Assembly (NCBI RefSeq): GCF_021130785.1
Contig: NC_060213.1
Coordinates: forward strand, 68,933,501-68,997,500
Length of the DNA: 64,000 bases
Source of the DNA: Homalodisca vitripennis
Lineage: Eukaryota > Arthropoda > Insecta > Hemiptera > Cicadellidae
Direction of reading: 5' to 3'
The stretch's first letter is position 1. Each line of letters begins with the position of its first letter. Positions 23,311 through 34,250 of the stretch are shown piece by piece. Under the pieces are notes generated by a model that saw nothing but the letters and a program-made list of their open reading frames with translations, was not told the origin of the DNA and searched no databases. The position numbers and the translations under genes were made by a program.

Positions 23311-23700
23311 ATCAATCCCTTATATTCCGGGTTTATTGGAGAAACATTATAAGAGTAGGCAAGAAATACTAGAAACGCTTTAAAGACAAAGTTATCGTAA
23401 AATCCCACACCAAACATTGCTCGACAGGACTAAAAATATTTGTTTACAGTGTACCTTGTTCTTGTATTAAGAAATAAGTAGGTGAGACGATAGATCTCTA
23501 AATTTAATAAGTAAAAAAATTAAATACGAGAAAACTTTTAGTGGAAAAGTATAAAATTGCTCAAAAGTGCTGAAAGCCATCATATTATATGGGATCATAC
23601 TACACCGGGAAGAAAATTTTTTCAAACGCAAATTTATTTACTTAAAATTATCAAGCCAACCACTAAAATCAAATTTCAGTTCAGGTTTGGGGCATTTTGA
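23311..23700 (+). pseudogene. Penelope-like element, GIY-YIG endonuclease relic
   Basis: The segment starts with ISIPYIPGLLEKH, the same block as at 10,256. With frame changes it continues through an endonuclease-like Cys-containing part and a YVGET-type word at about 23,478-23,492, which corresponds to the YIGxT motif of GIY-YIG nucleases in Penelope elements. It ends with KIAQ, an HHIIWDH-like part and KIIKPTTKI at about 23,550-23,675. Stops interrupt it several times. The orientation is plus, and a Penelope terminal motif follows at 24,190 in the same orientation. The intervening 80 bp at 23,786-23,870 is a LINE tail, apparently a later insertion. Confidence 0.65.
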
Positions 23701-23785
23701 CCACCGATATTAATAAAGGACTAGCTAGGAAACCTAAAAACATATGAACAACTACACAAACGTCGATCAATACAATTCATACACA

Positions 23786-23872
23786 CACCAGGTTAAGTGT
23801 TAGAGAGGGCTTCTTAGCCCTAACTTCGCCTGGTAAAATAAGACATTCTTTACTTTACTTTACTTTTACCAT
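23786..23872 (+). repeat. LINE 3' end with stem-loop and (TTTAC)n tail
   Basis: GTTAAGTGTTAGAGAGGGC is followed by a short loop and GCCCTAACTTCGCC, giving a GGGC/GCCC hairpin with flanking pairs. Then come AATAAGACATTC and a tail of TTTAC repeats. The same 3' structure is seen at 51.1 (minus) and 56.8 kb. It lies between a Penelope coding remnant and its terminal motif, so it probably inserted after that element. Confidence 0.75.
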
Positions 23873-24189
23873 GACATTAGTTTAAGCATACAAAACATAC
23901 AGCCGGAAGCTGCTGTTCTTTACTCCTTCTAGTTCCGAGCATCGCCTTCTTGTTTTCTTTCTTTCAGATGACGCCCCGTGATACCGCAGGAAATCCCGAC
24001 ATTGATTTCCTCGCCAGTCTTCGTTAGTTCGTTGCTTCGTGTTGTTTGTACTCCTGGCTCTAGTACAGTATCATAGCTTGGGTTCATTCTCCCTAGTATG
24101 GACTTCTTAGTGATCGTTACCTTTAAGTAGCATTCCGTTTCCGCACCTTTTAGAATATGAAGTTTTTTTAATGTATTTCCCTATTACCA

Positions 24190-24300
24190 CCTTGAAGAAG
24201 AAGGTGGATTTCAGTTCTTTTAACATAGTGGTATATTTTTTGTAACATATATCGTTGAAAAATATCCGAAATTCTACTATCCTTTTGAGTTTCTTTTAAT
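24190..24300 (+). repeat. Penelope terminal structured motif, copy 2
   Basis: CTTGAAGAAGAAGGTGGATT is followed by a decayed hairpin, ACATAGTGGTATA, then AATATCCG and CTACTATCCTTTT. This matches copies at 39.24 and 48.09 kb over about 110 bp. Located downstream of the endonuclease relic in the same orientation, it probably marks that element's 3' end. Confidence 0.65.
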
Positions 24301-25372
24301 GTAAAAGGACTATTAGGTGTGGACACTTTTTAAATAAATGCAGTTGAGCATTAATATTTTTTACTTTTTAACATTATTTAGAAACAGCTTAACATTTTAT
24401 TTTAATGCATTTTTTTAATATTTAAAATTTGCTTTCAATGATTTTAATTTTAAAGGTTTATAGTTTATTTCAATTTAATGAGATTCCAAGGTAAAACAAG
24501 ATATTCGAGTATTTCATTCGTATTATTATTTTGTTAATGCAAAATTCTTCCTGTAATAAACTGTTCTCGGTGAAGTTTTTTATTTTACGAAAGGCTTGAA
24601 TTATAAAACAGGTCAATTATAATTTGAGGTTGTTCAAGGCTTATGGACAGGGAATACAAAACACCTTCGTCCAACTGAAATCGCAATACACACACAAGAT
24701 CCAATAACAGATCACAATACCAGATCATAATAACTTCGATCTGGTAATAGGATTGTGAACAATTTCCATTTTTATACGTTTCAAAAAGTAGATACTATAA
24801 CTTATTTATGTGCCAAAATCTAATATATGAGGCTTTTTATGCCAAAGGTGTTAAGAACCTACGGCTTTATTATCACGAAAGTGAAAGTAGCCAACAGAAC
24901 GATCATACAGCAAAATTAATTAAGAATCTAGGCAGTCTAACTTTTTAGCTTATATTCCACCATTGCGTTTCAAAGCTTCAACACATTTTAGATAATGATT
25001 TTTTTCTTGTTGAGTTACTTAAAATCTAAGGTACATATACTTTGGTCTCGAAAACTAGACTACAGGATTAGGAGAAAGAAGAGTTATATCACAACAAATT
25101 ACATATCGCGTGATGTCAGCCATTAAAAAGCGCTCTCAATTGTGTATCGCAACAATGGACTCCATTTGGCAGACATTATTTTTCAAAACAGGATAAACAA
25201 AAACAGTTTTAGATTAAGAGTTTATTTTTGTGTAAGGTCTAGAACTACATGATGGAACTGCAATCTCCTGAAGAGTTATTTATATTTAATATTTGTGTCC
25301 CACTTTCTGTGAGATATTACATCCATAAATACGTATTATTTTAAAATTGCAATCGTAATACTTGTTTAAGCT
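24301..25372. other. AT-rich sequence, one short hairpin
   Basis: TACCAGATC at 24,718-24,726 pairs with GATCTGGTA at 24,738-24,746 across an 11-nt loop. Otherwise nothing is recognised. Confidence 0.4.
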
Positions 25373-25402
25373 TTTATTTACAAAATGCCTTATTAATAAG
25401 GC

Positions 25403-25732
25403 TTAAACTGAAAGTTTTCCCTTCAAAATAGACCTGAAACAGTTATCACAGGAACATGCAGTTGAGCATATGCATTCATACACAAGTCTGTTATTGTTTA
25501 GCGACATGACGACAGGCATGTAGTGACATGTGACAGTGATGGTGACATTGTCAGTCAGGATGTGACAATCGTTTAACGAATCTGTCAACGATGTGGAAAT
25601 GGAATGCAGGCCATCACTTACCAACCTGTTATGAATGTCGGTTCTTGTTAGCTTGAAAATGATTTTGAAAAACAAACCACATTTGTAAACAACTGTTGTA
25701 TTTTGTTTGCTTCCAAATTGGCAATGGTACAA
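25403..25732 (-). CDS. Cys-rich open frame, possible terminal exon, unrecognised
   Basis: The frame is open for 109 codons and ends in TAA, with AATAAA about 25 nt downstream on the same strand (25,373-25,378). The last 54 residues hold seven cysteines, including the cluster CICSTACSCDNC, and threonine-rich VTITVTCHYMPVV, a composition reminiscent of small secreted or metal-binding proteins. Upstream within the frame there is a good donor-like GTAAGT (25,621-25,616), so the N-terminal half could be intronic or belong to another exon. No signal peptide is convincing. I do not recognise a family. It sits next to a tandem 204-bp duplication. A real gene is possible but unproven. Confidence 0.25.
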   Translation of the reverse strand: MYHCQFGSKQNTTVVYKCGLFFKIIFKLTRTDIHNRLVSDGLHSISTSLTDSLNDCHILTDNVTITVTCHYMPVVMSLNNNRLVYECICSTACSCDNCFRSILKGKLSV

Positions 25733-25760
25733 ATGATATTTTTAAGCGATTTTCAAATGA

Positions 25761-26176
25761 GTTTTAATGCTGAGTTTCAATTCAGTAGCAATTGTAATTG
25801 AACCTCAATAAGTAAAATGTGGCAATGTAAATACAAAAGGTGTTTATTTTCAAATGTATTTTAATACAATTTAAGTATGATAAATCATCTTTCTTCCATA
25901 ACTATTCTATCACTGTTTTAATATTCAGATTTTAAATTTGAGGACGCAATCATCTTTAGATTAGTTTTATTAGCGATGTTTCAATTCAGTAGCAATTTCA
26001 ATTGAACATCAATAACTAAAACGTGGCAATGTAAATACAAAAGGTGTTTGTTTTTAAAAGTATTTTAATACAACTTAAGTATGATAAATCATCTTCTTTC
26101 GATAACTATTCTATCACTGTTTTAATATTCATATTTAAATGTAAGGACGCAATCATCTTTAGAATAGTTTTATTTT
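25761..26176. repeat. Tandem duplication, about 204-bp unit, two copies
   Basis: Unit 1 (about 25,761-25,963) and unit 2 (about 25,964-26,166) align along their whole length, for example GTTTCAATTCAGTAGCAAT at 25,774 and 25,978, and GACGCAATCATCTTTAGA near the end of both. Differences are scattered substitutions and small indels. The first bases of a third unit (GTTTTATTTTGGG) follow at 26,167. Confidence 0.9.
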
Positions 26177-26498
26177 GGGATTTTGTCAAATATGTTAAAT
26201 TGTTCGAAAACTAGTGGTGAATACGTCAGCTTTCATTCAAAAAGTATCTTACAGGTCATTTCACATTCCTCAAATATCTAAAAAAAAAACTGCATTAGTA
26301 TTAATTGAAGTAACTTTTTGACGGAGACAAGAAGTCATTACTACTGTTAAGGTGGTACAATCGGGTTAAAACTAATTTTTGTTCATCCCACGAAGGGAGT
26401 GTGGTAGGCATTTACCCTAAAATTTAGAGGATTCACACTAAAAGGGCTAAAAGGATATTTTACAGTATTCACATAAAAGATGAACAAAGAAAATAATA
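26177..26498. other. Short AT-rich stretch between repeats
   Basis: Nothing recognised. Confidence 0.4.
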
Positions 26499-27270
26499 TC
26501 TATTATATAAAAATGAAACTGTTCGTGTGTAACAGCATCACTCACAAACGGCTGGACGGATTCGCCTAAATTTTTTTTTTAATTTGTTCGTCTTGATCTG
26601 TAGAAGGTTATAGGATACTTTTTATCCCTTTCCCGATTCAGGATTCCGCCCCACTGGTTACAGAAATACCCGTAAGAAATGCATTGCAGCAAACATATGT
26701 TATTAAGTGAAAGAGTCTTTTCAAATTTTTAATCAGCTGTTCTTTGTAAACATATATAATGCGACAAAAAATATATTTATATATAATTTAATTACTACAC
26801 TTATAGTTTTAAAGCATAGAGTAAGCTTAAGAGAAACGACAAATTTTGTTTAAACTGTTTCTGCAATCACTGTTAAACATAGACTTTACTATCCAGATAA
26901 TACAATTCAAATTTGACGTAAAAATTCACCTTTAACTGCAATATTTATTTAATATAAACCATGCTCATGCTTGATCAGAAGAGCAATGCAGATATCATAA
27001 TTACTATCTTACGTTGGCTACAAATATAAAGAATGTTATAAAATCAACCTTAGTTGTTTTTTTTTTGACAGAAGTATCAGGAATGTGGTACATACCTTCA
27101 TAATGCGCCCAAGAAGCTCACGAAGGAACGACTATCAATTATCTCAGCAATGTTTAGAATGTGATAGAAAATGAATAAGTGAATATAGTGTACTGTTTTC
27201 AACGGGAAATTGCGTGCGAAGCCGCGGGAAACTTATTGAAATGCGCAGCGAAGCGCGCCGGGTCCGCTAG
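26499..27270 (+). mobile_element. Non-autonomous Helitron-like element
   Basis: The borders fit the Helitron rule. The left end is A followed by TCTATTATATAAAAATG; the right end is GGGTCCGCTAG followed by T. A GCGC/GCGC hairpin (27,243-27,246 with 27,253-27,256) lies 10 bases before CTAG. The first 100 bases contain CGGCTGGACGGATTCGCC, and the last 90 contain GCGTGCGAAGCCGCGGG. These are words I associate with a common arthropod family of short Helitron-like repeats. There are no terminal inverted repeats, no target duplication and no Rep/helicase coding. Length is about 772 bp. The interior is AT-rich and without frames. Confidence 0.7.
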
Positions 27271-28157
27271 TGTGTTTATACATAAAAATATTTTCTCGAG
27301 GTAATGTTTAAAAATATAACTTATTCAGTCATAAATTATTTAATACGTTTCAGAATCTCAAACTGTAACTCGTACTGTGAAGTTCCATCTTTACATTTCA
27401 GCCAGATTACAAAATTGGCTTTCCTCCTTTCAATGCCTTGTATGCCTCTTGAAGTGACTATAACAGTTTGCACTATTTTTATGTGCTCAACTACGTTATT
27501 TTATAGTATGAGTTCATCAATATACAAATATTCCTTAATTTTATAAAATCACTACATTAAACCCTCATAGCAAAACGTTGGAGAATGGAATGTTTACCCA
27601 CTAAAAGCATTTCAGGGCTAAGAATAACAAATTACCCTCAAGATTATAAAACCCTTTCAGACGTTTAACGTTTCCACCAAAATAAACTGTAACAAATTGT
27701 GAAAGAGATGAAAGTAAAGGTAAGAATAATGGTAGGATCCTCTTTTACGTGGGATATTTAGCGAGATATCCTAGTTTGTGCAGTCCGGCAACTCAGTGTA
27801 GTTTATTATGTACGTAGATTTATGTACGTAATTAACATCCTCTAAGATATTAAATATCTATAATTGCCAGTTCCAGCTAATGTTTTTGGTTTGGAACGTA
27901 TCATCCAAGGAGCCGGGTTTGAGTTATGATTCGGACGAAGAATTTTTATAAGTTAGTACTTAATTATTAGGCAAAGGCCGAAATTATTTGAATGATTTTT
28001 ATAGCTACAGTTTTAAAATGCATACTAAAAACGTAGTAAATCAGCAGATCTACATTATAAGGTTTCCTTCCACACACATTTTATGTGAAATTTTACTGTC
28101 TAACACTAAAAAGGATCATTTTAGATTTTTGTACCTCCTACTCACACTAGATTGGAA
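27271..28157. other. AT-rich sequence without recognised features
   Basis: Open frames at 27,304-27,546 and 27,988-28,212 have no recognised motif; the latter runs into the SINE A-tail. Confidence 0.4.
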
Positions 28158-28159
28158 AT

Positions 28160-28411
28160 ATTTTTTTTATTTTTATTTCTTTTTTTTTAAGGAGAAGCCG
28201 ATCCCCTTTTAAGCCTTATTCTGCCCGTCCTCATGGGCCACTGGCCTGTGCGAGGATCTTATCAAACAGAATAAGGGGGGAGAGTCGATACAGTACAAGG
28301 TCAATGGTACTGATAAAAAGTGCAAGGGTCACAGACAGGATTCGAACCTGCGCTATCTCTAACTCAGACTCAAAGTCCGACGTCTTAGACCGCTCGGCCA
28401 TTGGCACTCCC
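28160..28411 (-). mobile_element. tRNA-derived SINE, copy 1
   Basis: Read on the minus strand, the 5' end is a tRNA-like head with an A box (TGGCCGAGCGG, 28,400-28,390) and a perfect B box (GGTTCGAATCC, 28,348-28,338). The spacing and the long variable region suggest a Leu/Ser-type tRNA ancestor. The anticodon region GGACTTTGAGTCT has mismatches. Then come a tRNA-unrelated body with GTACTGTATCGACTC and GATAAGATCCTCGC, and an end in CTTAAAAGGGGATCGG plus an A-rich tail (28,160-28,191). Copies at 37.55 and 40.64 kb share head and body. Internal pol III promoter elements look intact here, so of the three this is the best preserved. Confidence 0.88.
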
Positions 28412-30703
28412 AATATATATATAGACAGTATCATTCAAGAAAACCATTAAAACACACATAAACTCTATTTTTATATAAATAATGACACATACCCATGGCT
28501 ACGCCCGCAATTTCTTTGTAATCCCGCGTATTTTATTTAATAGCTCCCACGATTTCAGTAACAATAACTATTTTAGACTAAGTTGGATGAACTCCTAAGA
28601 TGAAGTTTATATTTTTCTTAATGCAAGTACTTGGAGTAATACGATATAATCCTAGGATTTTTTTGAAATTGAATTATTCATATTATTATGCATAATAAGC
28701 TACGCCTTTTTCAGTATTCATGGTTAAGATCATCAGAGTTAGAATAACAAATTCGAAACTTCCGCTGTGTCTAAGTCTTCTATATGCATGCATTGGTGTT
28801 AAATCTTTTAACTGTACTTCAAACGGCCTTTGAGATAATGTATGGACAGATTTTCGTAAACACAAAGACTTAAACTTATAACACTGGCACGATTACCATA
28901 ATATTTAAAATTAGTTTAATTCCATAACTGAAAATTTATCCGTACTTTGCGGGTCACGCAACTTGCTGCATGTTTTTGTACCCTTAGAATTCGTTGGTCG
29001 AAAGAATGGATATCCGTAATCCGGATAAAATAAAGTTAAAGTCTTGCTTCCCAATCTATGTTCGCTATATCATAATATTTTCCTGGTTCAGCATAGGAAT
29101 TACATCCGTATTATATATCTAATCTGTATAGTATACTTAATTCCAAAAGAATGGATGTGATATCTCCTCGACGGTGTATTGGTTTGTCATTCCACTTTAC
29201 TATAATTACGGACTCCCTGCGCTCGCTTGTTTCCTAAAATTGTATTCACAGAGCGTATCATGTAAAATCATGTTATTGCCCAGTCACCCATTTTTTTCCT
29301 TCAGTTACTGTTAATAAGAAACAATGTATCTCAAAAATGTTAATCTCAAAATGTCTAACGAAACCTAATACAATAACCAACATGTACACATTCATCACTT
29401 CTATGATTTTATATAATTGTATGTAGAATCCGTAATATATATATACACAAACTAAACTTAAAGTCCTAATCAAGATAAACCATCTATTGGAATGCTCTTC
29501 CAGCCATATAATGCAATAATAAAGTACATAGACTTTTAATGGTAATGTTTTCTATTATCTATCTCAAAGATGTGTAAAAGTTTACAATTTAAAACATAAT
29601 TACCAAGGAAATTAATTATAACAACTACTTCAATGCTGACAGCAGTGGAAATATTGTCTTATCTTAAAGACTTGCTTGAAAGAAATATGAGGTTGTTATC
29701 AAATTATAAGCAGCTGGGGACGCCGAGAGGAGATGATTTACTGGGGGAGATAAAACATTTACTGAGGCAGATCTCGTTGTTTGTGGAGATTTCATCTGGT
29801 CACAAAGTTTATATTGGTGGCTGACAAGGTTAACTATTACATCTCTGTAAATTGTTACGTTATAATATTTTCTTGTTGGGTTTGTTCAGTATTAATATCA
29901 GACACATTCTCTTAGTAATACTGTAAGGCTTGTGTTAATTTTACCTGCAAAATACTGAATGCGGGGCCAAAATAAATTTCCATTTTATTCTTTTGTTTTC
30001 ATTAAAGTCGTTAAATTTGCATAATTCCATATCTATAGTTACAAGTACGAGTATATGAATCTATTATCCTCCTGTGATAGATAATAAGGTTCTTAAAGTC
30101 TAGGCTCTGTCATATATGTAGCATATTCCATAAACCTAAAATTTGAAAAGCTTTATGGGTGTCAAAATTAACGAGTATGAAAAACAGAATGCATTACATT
30201 AATGTATTTGTTTTACTACTATCATTTTGTACATTATCATTTACTTGTGATTTTATTACAATTACTGGTTGATTCGAATAAGTTTTATACATTCATTGAA
30301 AATGTTAAATCTATTGTATAAACGTTGTTTTTCTACATATAATCGTAAAGTAAATTAATTTAAAAAATTATTCAGGATTCATGAGCCGAAATATGTTGTT
30401 CAGAAAGTAGTACACATAGAGATAACGGCTATTATCTAAAAATTGATGGGGTTAATATTATCTAAGGAAACTATTTTATAGGCCTACTGATTATTATAAT
30501 ATTACTGTAAGGGTATTTGATATCGTTCATCACTCAAATACGGAAACTGTCTTAGGGTTTTAATACGAGACTGTGTTTTGATGTCTTAGGGTATTTTATA
30601 CCTGACGAATTTGGGAGATACCCTTGTAACGTTATACTTTTCCACATTTATAACGATGGTAAAAATCGTTTTCCGAAATCAACTTTCCTTGGAAGTTCAG
30701 AAA

Positions 30704-30706
<3 letters not shown>
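28412..30706. other. AT-rich sequence without recognised features
   Basis: A 63-codon frame at 29,633-29,824 is somewhat GC-richer and follows an acceptor-like sequence, but I do not recognise it. No repeats with partners were found. Confidence 0.4.

Positions 30707-30774
<68 letters not shown>
30707..30774. repeat. (GT)34 microsatellite
   Basis: Uninterrupted GT units, followed after a T-run by a short second GT tract at about 30,785-30,792. The valine/cysteine open frame here is an artefact of the repeat. Confidence 0.95.
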
Positions 30775-30776
<2 letters not shown>

Positions 30777-31612
30777 TTTTTTTTGTGTGTGTGGGTAAAT
30801 TTTAACAACTGTTATCGTATTTTATGGAGACCGCCAATACCTAAGATGCATCTATAGAGCACTTAAAACCTTGGCCAATATCAATGAGCCAAATCAATTC
30901 CGTTAGACATAATTAGTGCATATTTACTTATTAGCAAAAATGAAACGACTTGGCTTTCTGACAGTAAACAACGTTACAGTATTCCCAGTAAACTTCATGT
31001 ACAGATAATTTCAAATTGTGTTCCTGACTTATTAGTTATTGTGTTGGGAGCTAGGTGTTCCATCCTCCTTGTAGTGTATCTACACTAAAATTTCGTACGC
31101 TCAAACGAATGAATTTCTATAATTATTTTTGTATTAATAACTTATTTTATATTTAGAAATAAAATAATACTATTACAGAGGTAGTACTGCAGATATAGGT
31201 ATAGTAGTATTTAATTACTTTTTAATCAAACAATTTATGTTTTTATTGTTATAGGCTACTAAAAATATGAACTATCTTTGCCATTAGTAGTAATATACTG
31301 TACCGAATAGTGGACATAATTGGGTAGAGACGTCTGAGGTCGTAGTAAAGAATACTCGAAATTGCAACAGTTTTACGAGCAAGTTTATAGTAACAAAAGA
31401 ACTTTGCACCCCTTCTATATAGTAAATAAAAACAAAAACCTTGCCATGTGGGCAATACAGAATAAGAATGAACTTAAATGTTACCGGAGATGTCTAGTTG
31501 TTCTTAAGTCTTTTTTAGTATTGAGCCTACGAAATTTAATCATCGACGACAATTCACTTGAATTCACTTCTAAATGAAGACGTCGACTAACGAAATACGA
31601 AGTCTACAGATA
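30775..31612. other. AT-rich sequence without recognised features
   Basis: Nothing recognised up to the long inverted repeat at 31,613. Confidence 0.4.
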
Positions 31613-31942
31613 ATCCGGTCAATTTAGACATTGACCCTTGCAAAAATTCCCAGAAAGCCGAAAATTTGCAAAGATGTTAGGGATACCATTGTTATGAAAT
31701 TGTGAAAAGTCCCCATCGATCCCATGTCTGCAAAAATTTTTATTCAAGGCCAAATTTCGTAAAAATGGGGTTTTGGAGTTTTTCAGCGAAACGGTTAGTT
31801 TTATGATAAAAAGTGTCAAACGAAAATTGTAGATCATGCAATGTTCTATAAAAATTCTCCTTACAATGTTTTTCATAAAACTAACCATTTTTGAGAAAAA
31901 GTCATTACAAAACTTTCTTACGCTGTATTGTTTATATTATGT
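31613..31942. repeat. Left long terminal inverted repeat
   Basis: It matches the reverse complement of 33,903-34,248 with substitutions and small indels. Read on the minus strand it is open across most of its length and contains HGIDGDFSQFHNNGIPNIF. The equivalent peptide appears on the plus strand in the right repeat (HGIDGDFSQFYNDDVPNIY). The retained reading frame may reflect real coding or just youth. Confidence 0.85.
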
Positions 31943-31999
31943 ACACGTTTCCACGCCATCTATGAAGTAGTGTACCTTGCGCGTTGTTCTTAATGTAGT

Positions 32000-33420
32000 T
32001 TCCCCGTTAGGCCTATTCTACAGTCTATTCCAGTTAAATGTTTAGTTATCCTTTTTGTTTTTGGTCGTTGCACTCTTGTCAGAGTGGTCGTTGTCGATCA
32101 GGTGCAGCTCGAGTGAAAGGTTCCATTATACTTGGTTGTAAACATATTTTATTCATCATCATCGTCATTAATTATTTCTTATTCTTCCTGTTTTCTGGTG
32201 CAGGTGGAAGAAGCGTGTGAGTTGGTTGCAATACATTATTGACATGCTTTCACCCCATTGTTCTGGGTCTAGTTGATTACCAAGCCACAGCTAAACCTGG
32301 TAATATACACGATAAATATGTTAGAGAGCAGAATCCGCAGTTGGAGGAAGGCCAATTGCACACGTGTTTTATTAGGTGTTTGTTTTGCAAATATAAGTAA
32401 CGTGATTTGTCTATGGAAGTATTTTTTTGGGAGCTCCATATACAGACAGAAGAAAGCGAATTCCGTTGGTGATTAGAGTTTCTAGTGAAGAGTTGACATC
32501 TTCAAAAGCTTGTGCACTAGTAATAAAATTTTCTTTTTCAAACCATTTACAAAATGATTTTTTTTTACCCCTTCGAAACATTGCTGATGTTTCACAGCCA
32601 GTCATATCGTGTAAAAACAGTATATGATTAAACCGATTGAATATCTTCTCGAATAAATTGCTGCCGCAGTTGCTAGGATCTTCAATCGATCTTCTTTGCC
32701 TTTAGGTTTTTTTTCTTTTCACTCCAAGCTTTATTGATAACATTATGATAATTACCAAGAAAACGTATAAATGTTAATTGTCTTTGTTTCTCAGTAATAA
32801 TGAATCTATTACCATAATTTAACTTTAATCTTAATTTAATTGTTGTGTTATCAACACTTCCATTTCTACAAATATATTTTAATTCCTCTAACATAAACTG
32901 GCAGTCATCATTACTTTCAATATATGAAAATATTTCCTCTATGGCGATATTCAATGCTTCATCTTGAGGACGGCCGACTTGGCCTCCAATGGTCGGATAT
33001 AAAAATTAAACAAAGCAATCATTATGGTACTTAGCTTCAACCGTAACTGAATCGTGTTCAAACCGATGCGTGTAACAATAATTTTTGCGGTGTCATCAGA
33101 ACAAGACTGAGCTGCTTTCATAACTTAGTCTTTAAATGAAAAAGTTGTAACGTTACAAATTTTACGACGAGATTTCTGTGCTTGTTTCTTTTCGTATTCC
33201 TCATTTAACTCATCGCCGCAAAATAAACATCAATTTTTAAAAGAAAAATGTGACTCACTTACACGTGCTCTAGTACGAGGGGGTTTTTTTAGAGGTACTA
33301 GCTGATTCCTCTTCTTGTTGCCGTTTTGCTGCTGCAATAACCGTTCCATTGCAACCGTCCGTTGCTGCCGTTCTACTCTTTTAAGTGTATTATTTGCGAC
33401 ACTGCACATGAATTGTCACT
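32000..33420 (-). pseudogene. Decayed gene of an uncharacterised transposon-associated family
   Basis: Read from about 33,410 down, the pieces are as follows. ATG is followed by CSVANNTLKRVERQQRTVAM. Next is CLFCGDELNEEYEKK, a possible zinc-binding start (C-x2-C), then SRRKICNVTTFSFKD. VTVEAKYHNDCFV follows after a frameshift near 33,070 and gives a Y-H-x2-C pattern. The 90-codon open piece at 32,682-32,954 carries AIEEIFSYIESNDDCQFML and GNRFIITEKQRQLTF. A large internal part seems deleted. MTGCETSAMFRRGKKKSF at about 32,590 then matches the 'TGCDTTS' region of these proteins, possibly part of a PIN/FEN-like nuclease fold. Finally LPPTADSAL and YYQV..LWLGNQLDPEQWG lie at about 32,240-32,350. 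I know this order from unannotated insect and cnidarian proteins, but no function is established. Stops and frameshifts make it inactive. Confidence 0.55.
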
Positions 33421-33902
33421 TAAGTTACGTTCTTCAGTAAATTGATCCCCCCTTGAATACTCGCGTTAATTAACGTCTTCATGCTGCAATCAACAGTAAC
33501 AGATTCACTTGAAGATCAAATTTTAGAGCAAATAAAACAGAATTGCGACATATTTTCATCAAAAAGCGAATACAGCACATAATTTAGCAGAGAATATTTG
33601 AAATAACTACGTGCTTTCATTACGAAGTAATTTTCAAGACTAAGGGTGATTTAAGTTCGACCTCAGAAAAGCAGGTAGACGGAATGGCAGGTAAGAAAAA
33701 AAGAAAGAAACACTTCTTTATTAAGGCGAAATGAGGTACATTTAAGTAGATGTTGTTCAAGGGCACATGGTCACTTAAAATTAGGGACTCCGTTTTTAAC
33801 ATCATATTCTCAGAATTATCGGTCAATATGAATGTATTAGTCTCGCATACTGGTAGTTTTACTTATATTGCAAGCCCAATGATGTCATAGGCAGCTTAAT
33901 CA

Positions 33903-34248
33903 TGCTTATTATAGACAATACAGCGTAAGAAGACATTGTAATTGCTTTTTCTCAAAAATGGTTAGTGTTATAAAAAAGATTAAGGACAATTATTGTAGAT
34001 AATTGTATGATCTACAATTTTTGTGTAACATACTTTATCATAAAACTAACCCTTTCGCTGAAAAATTCAAAAAACCCCCTTTTCCCTTTTTACGAAATTT
34101 GACCTGGAATAACAATTTGTACAGACATGGGATCGATGGGGACTTTTCACAATTTTATAATGATGATGTTCCTAACATCTATGCAAATTTTCAGCTTTCT
34201 GGCAATTAATGCAAGGTTACCCCTATTTTTGAGCTACATTTACCGGAC
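33903..34248. repeat. Right long terminal inverted repeat
   Basis: Inverted partner of 31,613-31,942, ending TACCGGAC before TA. It is about 15 bases longer than the left copy because of small indels near the outer end, around 34,210-34,235. Confidence 0.85.
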
Positions 34249-34250
34249 TA

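Larger units (their letters stand above)
31613..34248 (-). mobile_element. Transposon-like unit with about 330-bp inverted repeats
   Basis: Two long inverted copies bound a 2.6-kb unit. Outermost bases are ATCCGGTCAATTTAG on the left and, read inward from the right, GTCCGGTAAATGTAG. TA lies directly outside each end (31,611-31,612 and 34,249-34,250), which would fit a TA target duplication. Between the repeats, the minus strand carries a decayed gene of a family widespread in arthropods but not functionally characterised, listed separately. Long inverted repeats plus one internal gene is DNA-transposon architecture. No classical DDE transposase motif is recognisable in what remains. I cannot assign a known superfamily. 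Confidence 0.65.

Noticed and set aside
28320..28411. Functional Leu/Ser tRNA gene
   Set aside because: A and B boxes are perfect, but the acceptor ends do not pair well, the body continues for 130 bp and there are two further copies; it is a SINE head.
29633..29824. 63-codon frame after an acceptor-like sequence
   Set aside because: No recognisable motif and a weak border; indistinguishable from chance.
30611..30805. Val/Cys-rich open frame
   Set aside because: Produced by the (GT)34 microsatellite.
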